Source of the DNA: Enoplosus armatus
Lineage: Eukaryota > Chordata > Actinopteri > Centrarchiformes > Enoplosidae
DNA length: 64,000 nt
Direction of reading: 5' to 3'
Assembly: GCF_043641665.1 (NCBI RefSeq)
Contig: NC_092183.1
Location: 1,527,001 to 1,591,000 of the forward strand
Every line of letters starts with the position of its first letter. Position 1 is the stretch's first letter. The position numbers and the translations under genes are program-made. The notes beneath the pieces were generated by a model that saw nothing but the letters and a program-made list of their open reading frames with translations, made no database searches and had not been told where the DNA came from. This document shows positions 1 through 10,600 of the stretch, in pieces.

Positions 1-3000
1 AGAAACTCCGTACTCTGACGTTTACAACCTTCCTCCTTAAAAGATGCTTGTCTTCCAAGCTGTTTTGTCAGAGGCTTGGGAAACATACCTTTTGTGAAAC
101 CTCTGCATCCCACAACTCCCATCTTTTCCACAGCATGTAACACTTCAGAGACCTGCTGCTTGTCCTTGATGTTGAAGACAACATATTGTCCACCACAGCT
201 CTGAAGGAGCTGCTGGATGTCTCTGTTTTCTTTTAGAAACCTCTCAACTGCTGGAAAAATTACCTTGGTAGTGAAAAGAATCATGGTGAAATCATTGACT
301 CTAGACCTGAAAGTGTTCTGGATGGTCTCTAACTCTTTCTTGTCTTCCTCACTTGGGGGATCTAAAGGTAGGACCAGGACGAAGGCATGGACGCCCTCAG
401 GATCACAGAGGGAGATACACCTGAGTGATTCCTTTATCACTGCTGCCTGAGGTTTTCCACACAAGGCAGGCAGCTCCACCAGGGAAACCTGACGTCCACA
501 CACCTCTCCCTGATGTTTAACACACTCTGATGAGTCAGCAGGCGGACCAAACTTTCTTTCTCCCAGAATGGCAGTAGCTGCTGAAGTCTTCCAGGCTCCA
601 TGTTTGCCGCACAATACCAGGTTCAGAGGGGGTTTTACACATTCAGTTGCTACCATGGGATCAGCCCCTTCAGTAAAGATTAAATATTGTCCCCCGTTTT
701 CAGTCACTATGTCCTCCATTTTATTCATCAGTTCATATTCATGAATATCTTGTTCATCCAAGTTGATTCTGTGCTGCCTTTGTCTGCAGTCTTGGATGAG
801 TTGGTTCACAGAGGAATTCCCTCCCCTATCATTTTGTGTGGTGATGATCATTGTGTATTTAAAAGCATCTTGTTCAAAGAAGCTGATGATGAATTTAAAT
901 TTTTGTCTGTCCTCCTCAATAAAATTAGAAGAGTTCACTAACAGCAGCAGAACATTTGGTCCAGGAGGGCAATGAGCCATGCACTTCTTTATCTCGTGCT
1001 TCACTTTATCCTCAGGCAGACTGAAGACATCTGAGGTTTTCACTAATATGAAGGGATTTTTTCTCCACTCTCCTTGGATAGTCATAACCTGCTTGGACAT
1101 TTTTGGGTGGGAATACATTATTTTTCCAGTGATGAAGTTACTTAGTATTGTCTTTTCATTGTGACTTTTTCCAAACATCAATATCCTGAGATTGGATGCT
1201 GTAAAACAATAAGAACAAAAGCATCAAATATTTCCTAATTCTATGAGGGAATCGTCATTATCCTCTTTTCAATAATGTCAGTCATTCCTATGTATATTTT
1301 ATTTTAAGAAGTTCAGGGACAGGTTTCTTCATATCATGTGAAAAATACCATTATCAGGGAAAAGAACACACCAAGGTTGCTCCATGTCTCCATTATTGAT
1401 TGCGCTATCCATTGTGCCATGATGAAATTCAGCTCATGAGTTTGGGAACTATGTTTAATTAAATTAACTTATATTCAGATGATACTGTGCCATTTGTCTC
1501 AAATTCAGAAATCTCTATCTGCTATATTTTAGTTGCTATCCACTTCATAAGATCAACCTGGATCCATCAAAAGTCTTGCCTCTTGTACATTAGCTTTCTT
1601 CATCACTAGCTTTGTCTGCCGCTTGATGCTGGTAGTCTACACAGGGTTTGCTCTGTAGAGCCGCAGAATTGATGATAAATCTTTCATTGCAACACCATAA
1701 GTCACCCCTTTCACATTACTAAGATTCATTTAACTCAGTGTCAATATTTAAAATATTGATTAATGCAGGAATGCATTTTTTAGTATTGTGACGTCATGTT
1801 ACAGCTATCTGTCCAGATAATAAACACATGCTTGTAAGAGAAGATAAACAAATCTGCTTTCTATAACAAAGGCTTGTCCTTTTAGAGAGCTGATCCTACT
1901 GATACCCGACTGTTAATGTAGTAACAATGAATGTTACTACACTGACCAATTTCTCCACTTGTCCTCTCTCCTTGTTTATTGTTATTGTCGTGGCAAACAT
2001 GAATACTGAGTTCCTGTCTAAGTTTACCACCGTAGCCAATTTGAAGCAGAACAATTGTTTCCAAGACTCACAGCCAAGGTTAGCATACATTCTCATGTGT
2101 CTAATTTAAATTTCAACCTTTGGATACCCTCTGGTCAGCCAATAAATGCAGTTGGCTGTATTCCCTTACTGCTTTTTATGTTAAGTAGGAATGTAATACT
2201 GTGTGTCAACTAGGGATGTTAACCGTTAATCGGATAACCACGCAAATATTTTTGACCAGTTACGCATTTCGGTCAATAGATTTGCATACACACTCGCTAA
2301 CGGCTTCGCTAAAGTTAAAAATTAAGCACGCTAAACGAAGCTTGGTGTGGGACCGTTTCCTCCAGAAATGCAACAAAGTCAAATGTAAATTGTGTGATGT
2401 TAACTCTTCAGTTTGGTAGTAGTACCAGCACTATGCTGTACCACATTAAGAACAAGCACCCTTCCTCCCCACAGATTCGACGCAGGGACACTTAGATGAA
2501 TGGGATCAATGCAGCACATAGAGTTGACTGGGATTGTTTCAGTTTTCTACAAGCGAAGACTTATGCCATTGTGATGATTTGAAGGATGCTATTATCACAC
2601 AAAATGTTCACATAGTACCTTTTGATGATGTCGCCATCTTGTGTCAGAAAAATTCCACTTTAGTAGCTGAAGTTGGTGCCTGTTGGGTTTAAGGTAAATA
2701 AAGTAAATGAATACCGTAATTCAAGCACCGTACTTTCAAAAACAATGTCTACTCTGGATGATTCACAAACCTGTGGACAGTGTTCAGTACTAACAAGATA
2801 AAAAAAAAGCCTGTGGCATTACAAAGTGTTACCAATATCCAAAATAATTACAGTTTATCATGTATAATGTTGTGTTTTTGGTAATCTGTCAACCATGGGC
2901 GAATGTATAGTTTTACAATTATAGCTACACTGTACAGGTTCTAAATATATGGGTGGTTGTTAAGTGACTTGGAAAGCATTATAATATAAGATACAAATGT

Positions 3001-3675
3001 CTGAATGCTTGCCAAGTATATAAAGTGAATTTAAAGTATATTGTTTAGTAGCCAAAAGTAACCATAAAAATACATGAAAAGATTTTGAGACTTATACACA
3101 GAGATTAATTTACATGGCTTCAGTTTAACACACCTGAATACATAACCTATATATATAAAAGTGCCTTAAACATAAACAGAACAAATATTTGGCTTTAGTT
3201 TTAATAGCTTAACTACTTCGCCTAAATAAAAAGATTTTTATTGCTGGTTTCTGGCTTTCTATTCTTTTCACCATCCCCTCTTCACAGAGTCAAACATGCT
3301 GCACTTACCTGAGGTTGTTGTATCTTTTATTCCAGTTTCATCGCGTTTTTGGTTGAGGTCATACCATGTCTTGTCGAACAGTATGCTGTAATTAGTCTGA
3401 TAGCTACCAGACCTGAACTTTCGACACCTGCGGATTATCAATAAACTGTTAAATCAGATTAAGGTTGTAAGATACATAAACGCATACATTATGTATGTTT
3501 TTATACTTCTCATTGATTATTTGTTGCATTTATTATCTGTTTAATCTACTCACCAGATAAAATATTTCTTTCTCAGTGCCAGTCCCAGCTCCAAAATAAA
3601 GTCAACTCTGCCTGCAGGGTTAGGTAACAGTGAATGGGCAGGGCCTGCACACCAACAAAGGACGAATGGAGGCAT
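1..3675 (-). CDS. AIG1/GIMAP-family GTPase-like gene, GIMAP8-like, 3' end outside window
   Basis: GIMAP proteins are AIG1-type G-domain proteins linked to lymphocyte survival and host defence. Three exons are seen on the minus strand. Exon A is 3675-3554 (start codon tentative), exon B is 3427-3309, and exon C runs from 1198 off the left edge. Splice phases agree at both junctions: the codon for Trp spans A/B and the codon for Ala spans B/C. Exon C is open for about 399 codons and holds two tandem AIG1-like domains. The first begins NLRILMFGKSHNEKT and the second NLVLCGKHGAWKT. Both lack the second Gly of the GxxxxGK(S/T) P-loop (Glu and Trp instead). In the second domain the G3 motif reads VELPALCG and the G4 Asp is missing, so nucleotide binding may be lost. 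Tandem domains suggest a GIMAP8-like protein. ATGs at 3675 and 3693 are both in frame, but exon A could instead be internal, because an acceptor-like CTGCAG ends at 3612. Family assignment is confident; the start and exact member are not. Confidence 0.85.
1199..3308 (-). other. Intron of the AIG1/GIMAP-like gene
   Basis: This 2.1 kb AT-rich intron begins with the donor CAG|GTAAGT and ends with the acceptor TTTTACAG, read on the minus strand. It contains a decayed hAT-type transposon fragment at about 2210-2480 in the opposite orientation. The remainder shows short AT microsatellites and no coding signal that I can support. Confidence 0.7.
2210..2480 (+). mobile_element. Decayed hAT-type transposon fragment with BED zinc-finger remnant
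   Basis: The left end, TAGGGATGTTAACCG at about 2211, resembles hAT terminal sequences. Downstream, the plus strand encodes a BED-finger-like stretch with W-x2-F and the pair CKLC. A stop then follows, and in another frame comes YHIKNKHP, which supplies the two His of a BED finger. The broken frame indicates an inactive copy. I found no matching right terminal repeat, so the 3' limit is approximate. It could also derive from a domesticated ZBED gene, but the intronic position and decay favour a transposon relic. Confidence 0.6.
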
Positions 3676-5139
3676 ACTTAAAATTGTTGTCATTGTAGTA
3701 TGACAATAATGAACCAGCCCTGTCAGTGTTTGGCTGACTAATTAAGCTGCTCATGACTTGATATTTCTTAGGTTGAGTAGAAGCTAGTTACAGATGGATC
3801 ACTTGACTAAAACTTCACTGTGCAGGATTTGAACCTCTAATGCTTTAACCCGGCTTGGCATATGACTGTATTATAATAATATCAACGACTGGGTAAGACT
3901 TTGGTTGTGCTATATTATATATATATATATTTCCTAGAGAAATGGGACTCCTGTAGAGACAGAGATATTAGCTGAAACTTGAGGGCTTATCATAGGAAAA
4001 ACCCAACCTGCAAACTCTGGAATTTGTCTGGAATTCTGGCCTTGAGACCGGAAGAGGTGTGTTTGAGAGCACGCAATTTCTCGTCAACGCTCAGAAAAAC
4101 AGGTAAAACTCGTCCACACCAGGATACAGCCACAGTCAAAACTGTACTGTACACTTGTAAATGAGCTCAGTTTCCTGGTCATGGACATAAATGTTTTTAA
4201 AGAAAGAGCTTCTTCCAAAGACGGTCAGGTTATTGCCTCTTCAGTCTTAGTCTTCAGCTTCCTTTATCAATACAGATAATGACATCAAGAGAGCTTTAAT
4301 GAGAGACAGTTACCCCCCTCCCACTCCAGCCAGTCCTGTAGCTGCTTTGCATTCTGGTTTATTTCTTTTCCTCGTTATGTTTTTGAATATGCCCAAAATG
4401 TTAAGTTGGAGAAAGTTTAAAGTTCAGTTTGACACACTGAAAGATGGAAGTAAAGACTGAAGTCCTTTTTCCTTCTTCTGTTGCTTTGATGAAAGTTGAA
4501 ATGACTGACTGTTGCTGGTTTTAGCTGACTTGTTAGAGGATGATAATTGCCTGTAAAGTCATTTTGGTCGTAGACTCTACAAACCCCAGAAAATGGCCAC
4601 TGAGTTGGGCCAGACCACACTGACATTGTGGACAGGCTTTGTGACGCTTTGTCAGCATGAATGTTTTAGATAAACATGTTTTTACACATGTAGACACATT
4701 ATTACACCTTGTAAGGTATTTGGTTTTTTTGATTTATCCCTCACACTGTTCGTATGTATGTTATTATATAAAGGCTGTTTATAAAGCTATTTTTGCTTTG
4801 TATGAAAACAGAGCAGAAGAAAGATCAGAGAGCTGACGATACTGCGTCCCACTGATCTGCCAGACGAACGATTTTAAAGTCAAGCACGCTGCTGTAGGGC
4901 AGTAGGGGTCTTTATTTTTCATACCTGAGAGCCTGTTGGATGTGTTTGATTTATAACACAGCCCCGCCTGAATGTAGCAGCGTGTATGTATTAAACACAC
5001 ACATTTGTTTTAAATACATACAAGCCACTGCATGTTTGTGGACCTCTCTCTCTCTCTCTCTTTTTATCCTGGGAGGTCATTGGGTATGTTTGATTTATAG
5101 CCTGCTCCCTCCTGGCAGTGTTTTCACATGGGTCCAACA

Positions 5140-5165
5140 CCCCCCCCCCCCCCCCCCCCCCCCCC
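5140..5165. repeat. Homopolymer of 26 consecutive C
   Basis: An uninterrupted C26 run is followed by ATGG. A GT-rich minus-strand (CA on plus) stretch lies just downstream at 5184-5200. The complementary G26 could form a G-quadruplex and the C strand an i-motif. Run length is prone to sequencing and assembly error. Confidence 0.95.
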
Positions 5166-6129
5166 ATGGAAAGAATTAATAAAACACACACACACACACT
5201 CTTGAACATAGATCATCAGGGCTCAGTTCGACTTGTCTGCATGAACTAACTGCTCTCCTCTAACATGTCTGATCTTTATCAGTACTCTCACTCACTCTTA
5301 TTATTACTTAATTTAATACTAAATACTACTTTTAGCAATGAAATTTAAAATTACTTAACACCCTGTTTGCCTTTTATTTTGCTCTGTTTTTCTACCTCCA
5401 GTAGTGACTGCTGTTAAATATTCTCCCCCAGGAGTGCATATATAGCATCCCTCTCAGTCTGTTTCTATTTCTCTACTTGTTTTCCTCTTTTAATTTCTCT
5501 TTCTCTCCTTTCTTTCATTTCCTCCCTCTTGGTATTTTAGCTTGGTGTGTCTTCACTTCATTAAATAAGCAACATGTCACACGACCTCCTCCTCCCACTT
5601 TGACTTTTCTTTTTGTCTTCTTTAATTTTTCTGTCTATTTGTCTTTTTCTCTTTTAGTTATTTATCCTCCTCAAATTCTCTCTCTCACTGTTTATTCTCC
5701 CCTCTTCCCTTGAGAGTCACTTTGACAGAGAAAATAAAGTTGTCAAAATTTTGACTGTGATGGATCTATCTGCAGAAAGCAGAATGCATTAAAGGAAGCG
5801 AATCAATCTAAAAATAATTGACTGATTTAGAAAATGGTCAGCAGTAACATCAGCATGATTTTTAGGTAATCGGCTAAAATGTTGAAAACCACCAGCATGT
5901 TGTGCAAGGTTTTGAACATATTTTGACCGTCTGATGGTTAAATGGGGCTTTTGATTGCATCAAGAGGCATTTTAGTGAAACAAAGTCAAACTTCATTAGT
6001 TGAACGTTTCTCACATAAGAAAACTCAATGTGCTTTGAATTATCTGGACATTAAAAAGCAGTTACGCTTTGGATTAAATATCTTTTCTTTTCACTTTAAG
6101 TGGTTGTCTCAAGCTGTTTGCAAAGAGTG

Positions 6130-6245
6130 ATTAGTTTTCTGGCTCGAAGGCACTTTGGCAAGAAAACATGGGAGTCGTGTGGGAGTTGAACCTGTGACCT
6201 CTCAGTTGCGATCAGGTCTGTCTGACACCCTGCCACCCCGTTGGG
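6130..6245 (-). mobile_element. tRNA-derived SINE remnant
   Basis: Read on the minus strand, the sequence has a Pol III B-box-like GGTTCAACTCC within a tRNA-like context. It is followed by TTGCCAAAGTGCCTTCGAGC, a decayed version of a tail common to teleost SINEs. It is diverged and truncated. Confidence 0.55.
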
Positions 6246-6654
6246 GAAATTGTTTTAAAATATTTTGGGCTGGATATGAAAATGTGGTTTTGAACGTGGA
6301 GTTTGCTCATGTTGTTAGAATGATGTTTTTGGGTGGATGAGGTGTTGTTTTAGTGCTGGTGTGACCCAGGAACCGTCAGCTCATTGGCTGCGTGTTTGAA
6401 CAGCATCGTGGTCATTAGTCGGTCTGAATAGAGTGAGAGACACCAGATATTTCCCATAAATCATTTGGGTTTGGTCAGATGTGAAATCGAGCTGTTATCA
6501 GATGGGAGGCATTTCCAAAATCAGACCTGGACAGAGTCAGTGACGCCTCACACTGTCCCGTCTGCAGGTCTGTTAGTCTGCAGCTTGTTTTTGCGCCGTC
6601 AGAGGCATCAACAGCCGGTCTGGTGTCCCAACACCTACTGGCCAGATATACATG

Positions 6655-6775
6655 AACTTCGCTGTGGATAGTCATGGTCCTCAGAGGAGAATTTTCTTGA
6701 TGATTTTAATGACCGTCTGACCTTTTCTCTAGCACCGCCAACAGGTCAAAATGTAATTTTGTAGACCAGAAAATT
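6655..6775 (+). repeat. Fragment of a dispersed teleost repeat
   Basis: The stretch with GTCATGGTCCTCAGAGGA followed by CTCTAGCACCGCCAACAGGT matches a repeat I recognise as widespread in teleosts. A different segment of the same family is at about 9700-9760. The class of the element is not certain. Confidence 0.5.
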
Positions 6776-7494
6776 ATAAAAATCTTATTTCAAGATGCTA
6801 CAGTTTGCGCAGCTGCACTTTAATGTATAATGTTTATAATGTTCTTGAGATAATAATAGTAAAATGTTATTGGTGCCAGCAGAGAAAATGTATTTCTGTA
6901 CCTCTGTAAACCAGTGGTTAGCAGTCGTTTATTTCTTGTGACCCATAAAAACGAAGCTATGTCTACGTGCAACCCTTCGTCACCAGATGTCTGCCAGTTG
7001 TGACCAGTTCAACTAAAGACAGATTTTCAAATGTTAGGGGCAAGTCAAAACATAAATTTGTGTATCTAAAATGCTTTTTTCTGCTTATCCGTCCTAGTCA
7101 TTTTCCTGTGACCCCTCAGAAAAATCTTGGGACCCCTTGTGGTGATTCCAACCCCCAGGTTGCTGTAGATTCCAATAGAAAGGAAAAATAAAGAAAAACT
7201 GCATGTCCCCAAAGTACAAGGCACCATCACATTCACTCCAAGACAAGACAGACAAATCAATTCTCAGCTCTTTTATGTCTTTTAATTTTCTTGATTTCTT
7301 AAGCCTGAGTTGAACAGCACATCCAGACTCTCAACTGGACCCGCATCACTCCTGTTCCGCATCTTCACACTGAAATTTTGTTTTTTGTTTTCAGATATTT
7401 TCAGGATGCTGCACTTTGAAGTTTGATAGTAATGATTATAAAACCTTATTTGTGTGGCACTCTTCAAATTAAACGTGTCTGTGTTTCATTGCAG

Positions 7495-7619
7495 GTCCTG
7501 TATCTTCTACAGAGCGTGTATGGATATCCCCAGAGGAACAGAGCTGCTGGTTTGGTACAATGACTCCTACACTTCCTTCTTCGGCATCCCGCTGCAGTGC
7601 ATCGCTCAGGACGAAAACT
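7495..7619 (+). CDS. prdm6: prdm6 exon: C-terminal part of the PR/SET domain
   Basis: The acceptor is CATTGCAG and the donor AACT|GTGAGA. The exon encodes [20 protein letters not shown] followed by [13 protein letters not shown] and CIAQDEN. The RGTELLVWY block is the characteristic end of PR domains. The first base completes a codon begun in an exon outside the window. The full PR domain cannot be judged here because its first two thirds are missing. Confidence 0.95.
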
Positions 7620-10600
7620 GTGAGAGAACACTGCTGATCTTTCCTTCTTACTTGTCTTTGCTCTTTTCTGTTCTCTTTGTCTCTCTGCCTCTTCTTTGTT
7701 GGACTTCTCCCTGTATGTTTGATGGACACCAGTTTCAAAGTGGCAGCTTCAGAAACGATCCTTGATTTTAGGGACTATATTGTCTTTTCTAAAACTCCAT
7801 CAGTAGTTAGGAAAAAGTGCTCAAAGTGACAGAAAGATTATCCTCCAACTCGAAGGTGACGGGTTCAGGTTCCTTCAGTTGAAGCAAGACACTGAACACT
7901 GATAAAACCAACCGCTAAATGTTTCAGATGTAAATGTGACTAACACCTAAATGCTCCAAACGTCCAAAAACAAGCCAAACCTCTCGGCTCTGCATTTGGT
8001 CTGTCTGCAGGAAAAAACCCAGCAGTTTTCTGTGGATGTCGCTCCATATTTATTACAGACAGTATTTAAACTCTTAGACTGGAGGAAAGCTTTTGGCCCG
8101 CTACAAAAACAACGCAGTGAACGCAGGTTTTTTACAAACTTGCTGCTGTCTGATTTATTTGTCTGACCAACCGAGCCAGTCAAAACAAGACTGGAAGAAG
8201 TCTTTTGTTTGCTAAAACGTAGGCACTCTGTGGTCTGGTGTCGACCCACTGCCCCTCTCTCCCTGCGTCTTGAAGCCAGAAAGAAAAGTTTTCCATCGAA
8301 ACTTTTCATCTTCTTCTTCTTCTGCAAACAAAAAAATACTACTTTTAGCCAGGGTTGTCCATCTTATGTCAACATATTTCTGCTGATGTTCATGTTTTAA
8401 CTCCACTTGGTTCTCGCTTGAAGTTGTCAATTTTCAGGCTTTGTTTCAAAATCAAATGACTCATTTTGAATAAAAGTATTACCATTCTGGCAGCGAGTTA
8501 AAGAAAGCTCCTGATGAAACATTGAGTCAAAGGAACAATTTGAGTTTTACCTTCATTTGTTGAAGTTTTCTGTTCATGTGCCTTTTAGAAATCTTTGTTT
8601 CTTCTAGTTTCTGTTGTGTTTCAGTGAAGACAAAAACACTTTGGCATGTCTGTAGGTCTCACGTGTCTTAAATTTGATTTTACAAATATCTTAAAACTCA
8701 TAAAGTTGTCCTAACTAAATGTATGAAGTCTTAATTTCAAAGTAAACATATAATGTGATTCTTGTTAAAATTTTGTTTTTGACAAAATAATCACTTTCAA
8801 TCACATTCAACATTTTATATAACTCACTGTGCTCACTAATCAAACCTCGTATTTGTTTGTAAAATGGTCTTAAAAAGTATTGTGAGTATTGTGTAAACAT
8901 ATTGTGGTTACAAAGCCCCTCGTAAACAGATAAATCCATTTGTTGGGTGAAAGTCTGCTCAAACATTTTCGCGATTTCAACTGGTTGAAATGCTTTTGAC
9001 AAACTGGGATGTGACATTCAACACAAAATTCTCATGAACAAATTGTTGTCAATATTGTGTGTTGACACATTACAAATCCTAGTGAAGTTTTTGTTGTCTT
9101 CATTCGTCTCTCTGTTGCTCACAGTCCGTTTTCTTCTTTCTTTCTGTCCCTGTGTCCTCCTATTTCCTTTCTCCTCCCTTTGTCTCTCCTCTATTCATCC
9201 TCTCCATTTCTCTGTCACTAATTTCTTTTTGTTTACATCTCCTCCAGTTTTTTGCTCAGTCAGCCTGTTTATATCTTTTCCATTCAAACTGTTTTTCTGT
9301 GGATTTGACAGAGTAACTCCCTGCAGGGGGAAAAACTAACCTTTTTTTTTTCCTACACAATTATGGAGCAAAAAAAAACAAAACATGAAGAAGGAGTTTT
9401 AATCTGTGGAATCTAAATTGAAATGAATTGAATTAGGAGCTCGTCTTTCACAGAGTCGCAGTTAAATGAGATCGTGCTGATTGCAAATTAGAGACGTTTG
9501 GCCACAAACTGGTTTGTTTTACAGATGGAACGACTCTTTTACATGACATCGTTTATCGTGACGACTGTGGCAGCCCTGTGCGCACACACTCGCATGTTTG
9601 TATTGCTATGTTTATGAGGGCCTGGTTTGACAACGTTTTTTTACTGCATTAGCTGTGTGGCTGAAGTGATGATCATGTCTGTTGATTGGTACAACATGTT
9701 AATCCAAAGTAAAATATCTTGACAATCACTGGATGGACTGACATGAAATCAAGTCCAGACAGTTCTTCTTGTAGTGCCGCTAGCAATTCTTCACTCATTC
9801 AGCGCTTGAGTTCATGACAGTATACCTCTGTAAAAGTAGTGATTCATTTCCATCAGCCGCAGACGTTCTAATGCAGCAAAAGTTCAGTTGAAGCTGAAGC
9901 TGATATGAGGCTTCAGCAGTCAAAGTCAGACCAATCAAAGAGGCATCTTCCAAAGTTACTGTTGCTTTAGTGCAACTTCCTCAGTGTTTCCTTGCCTCTT
10001 GGTTGAGTGATGAAACTTTTAGACAATAGTTGAGTTTTCTGTGGCAGCTAATGTGAGAATATTTACATTATCAGTGTTTTATATCGCCAGGTTTTTAGTG
10101 TAGCGGTGCACATTGCTGTCTGCCACAGTGTCTTTAAGCACCAGATAGATTCACTGTTTTGCATTCTACAGAGACGTGTTTTTGTTACCTATATGTACTG
10201 ATTTAAATGGGGTGGACAAAATAATAGGAACACCTGTCAGTATAACACAATACAATTCAACAGCAGCACAAACTACAATCTCCAAAATGATAATACAACA
10301 CAACCTGAGCATTATAACCTTAATGAAGGTATGATTTATTATTATTATTGCAGGACTGTTGTATTAGACTGCATTCATTTTAGCTAGCTGTACCAAATAC
10401 ACTGGAGTGTAGATTGAAATAGCTCAAACCCTCTGTCAGGTGGTAATACGTATGCTAAAGTAATGTGGTGCCCCAGAGCCAGTGATCCAGTGACCAGTTT
10501 GACAAGGAGGATTTTACTGTCAATTATTTCCTCATCATCACTGTACTAAAGTCCTATGCTTCAACTAACAAAAACTGCCAAAATGTCCTCAGTTTTGACT

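Larger units (their letters stand above)
3694..7494. other. Noncoding region between the GIMAP-like gene and the first visible prdm6 exon (probably prdm6 intron)
   Basis: No exon can be supported here on either strand. Contents seen are a CT run near 5042-5062, a 26-base C run at 5140-5165, a pyrimidine-rich stretch at 5460-5710, a minus-strand SINE remnant at 6130-6245 and a dispersed repeat fragment at 6655-6775. I searched by eye for the conserved part of the PR domain that precedes the 7495 exon and did not find it. Confidence 0.6.

Noticed and set aside
2480..3300. Right end of the hAT-type element
   Set aside because: No inverted match to the left terminal sequence was found, so the element boundary was not extended.
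3694..7494. Missing prdm6 PR-domain exons
   Set aside because: I looked for plus-strand coding of the conserved PR-domain core and found none, so no exon was annotated.
7495..7619. Assignment of the PR-domain exon to PRDM12 or PRDM14
   Set aside because: The following exons join in frame and match PRDM6 throughout, and cep120 is the expected PRDM6 neighbour.
8715..9017. 100-codon minus-strand open frame
   Set aside because: No recognisable domain, no homologue recalled, no splice or promoter context, and it lies in a prdm6 intron. Chance AT-rich frame is the simplest explanation.
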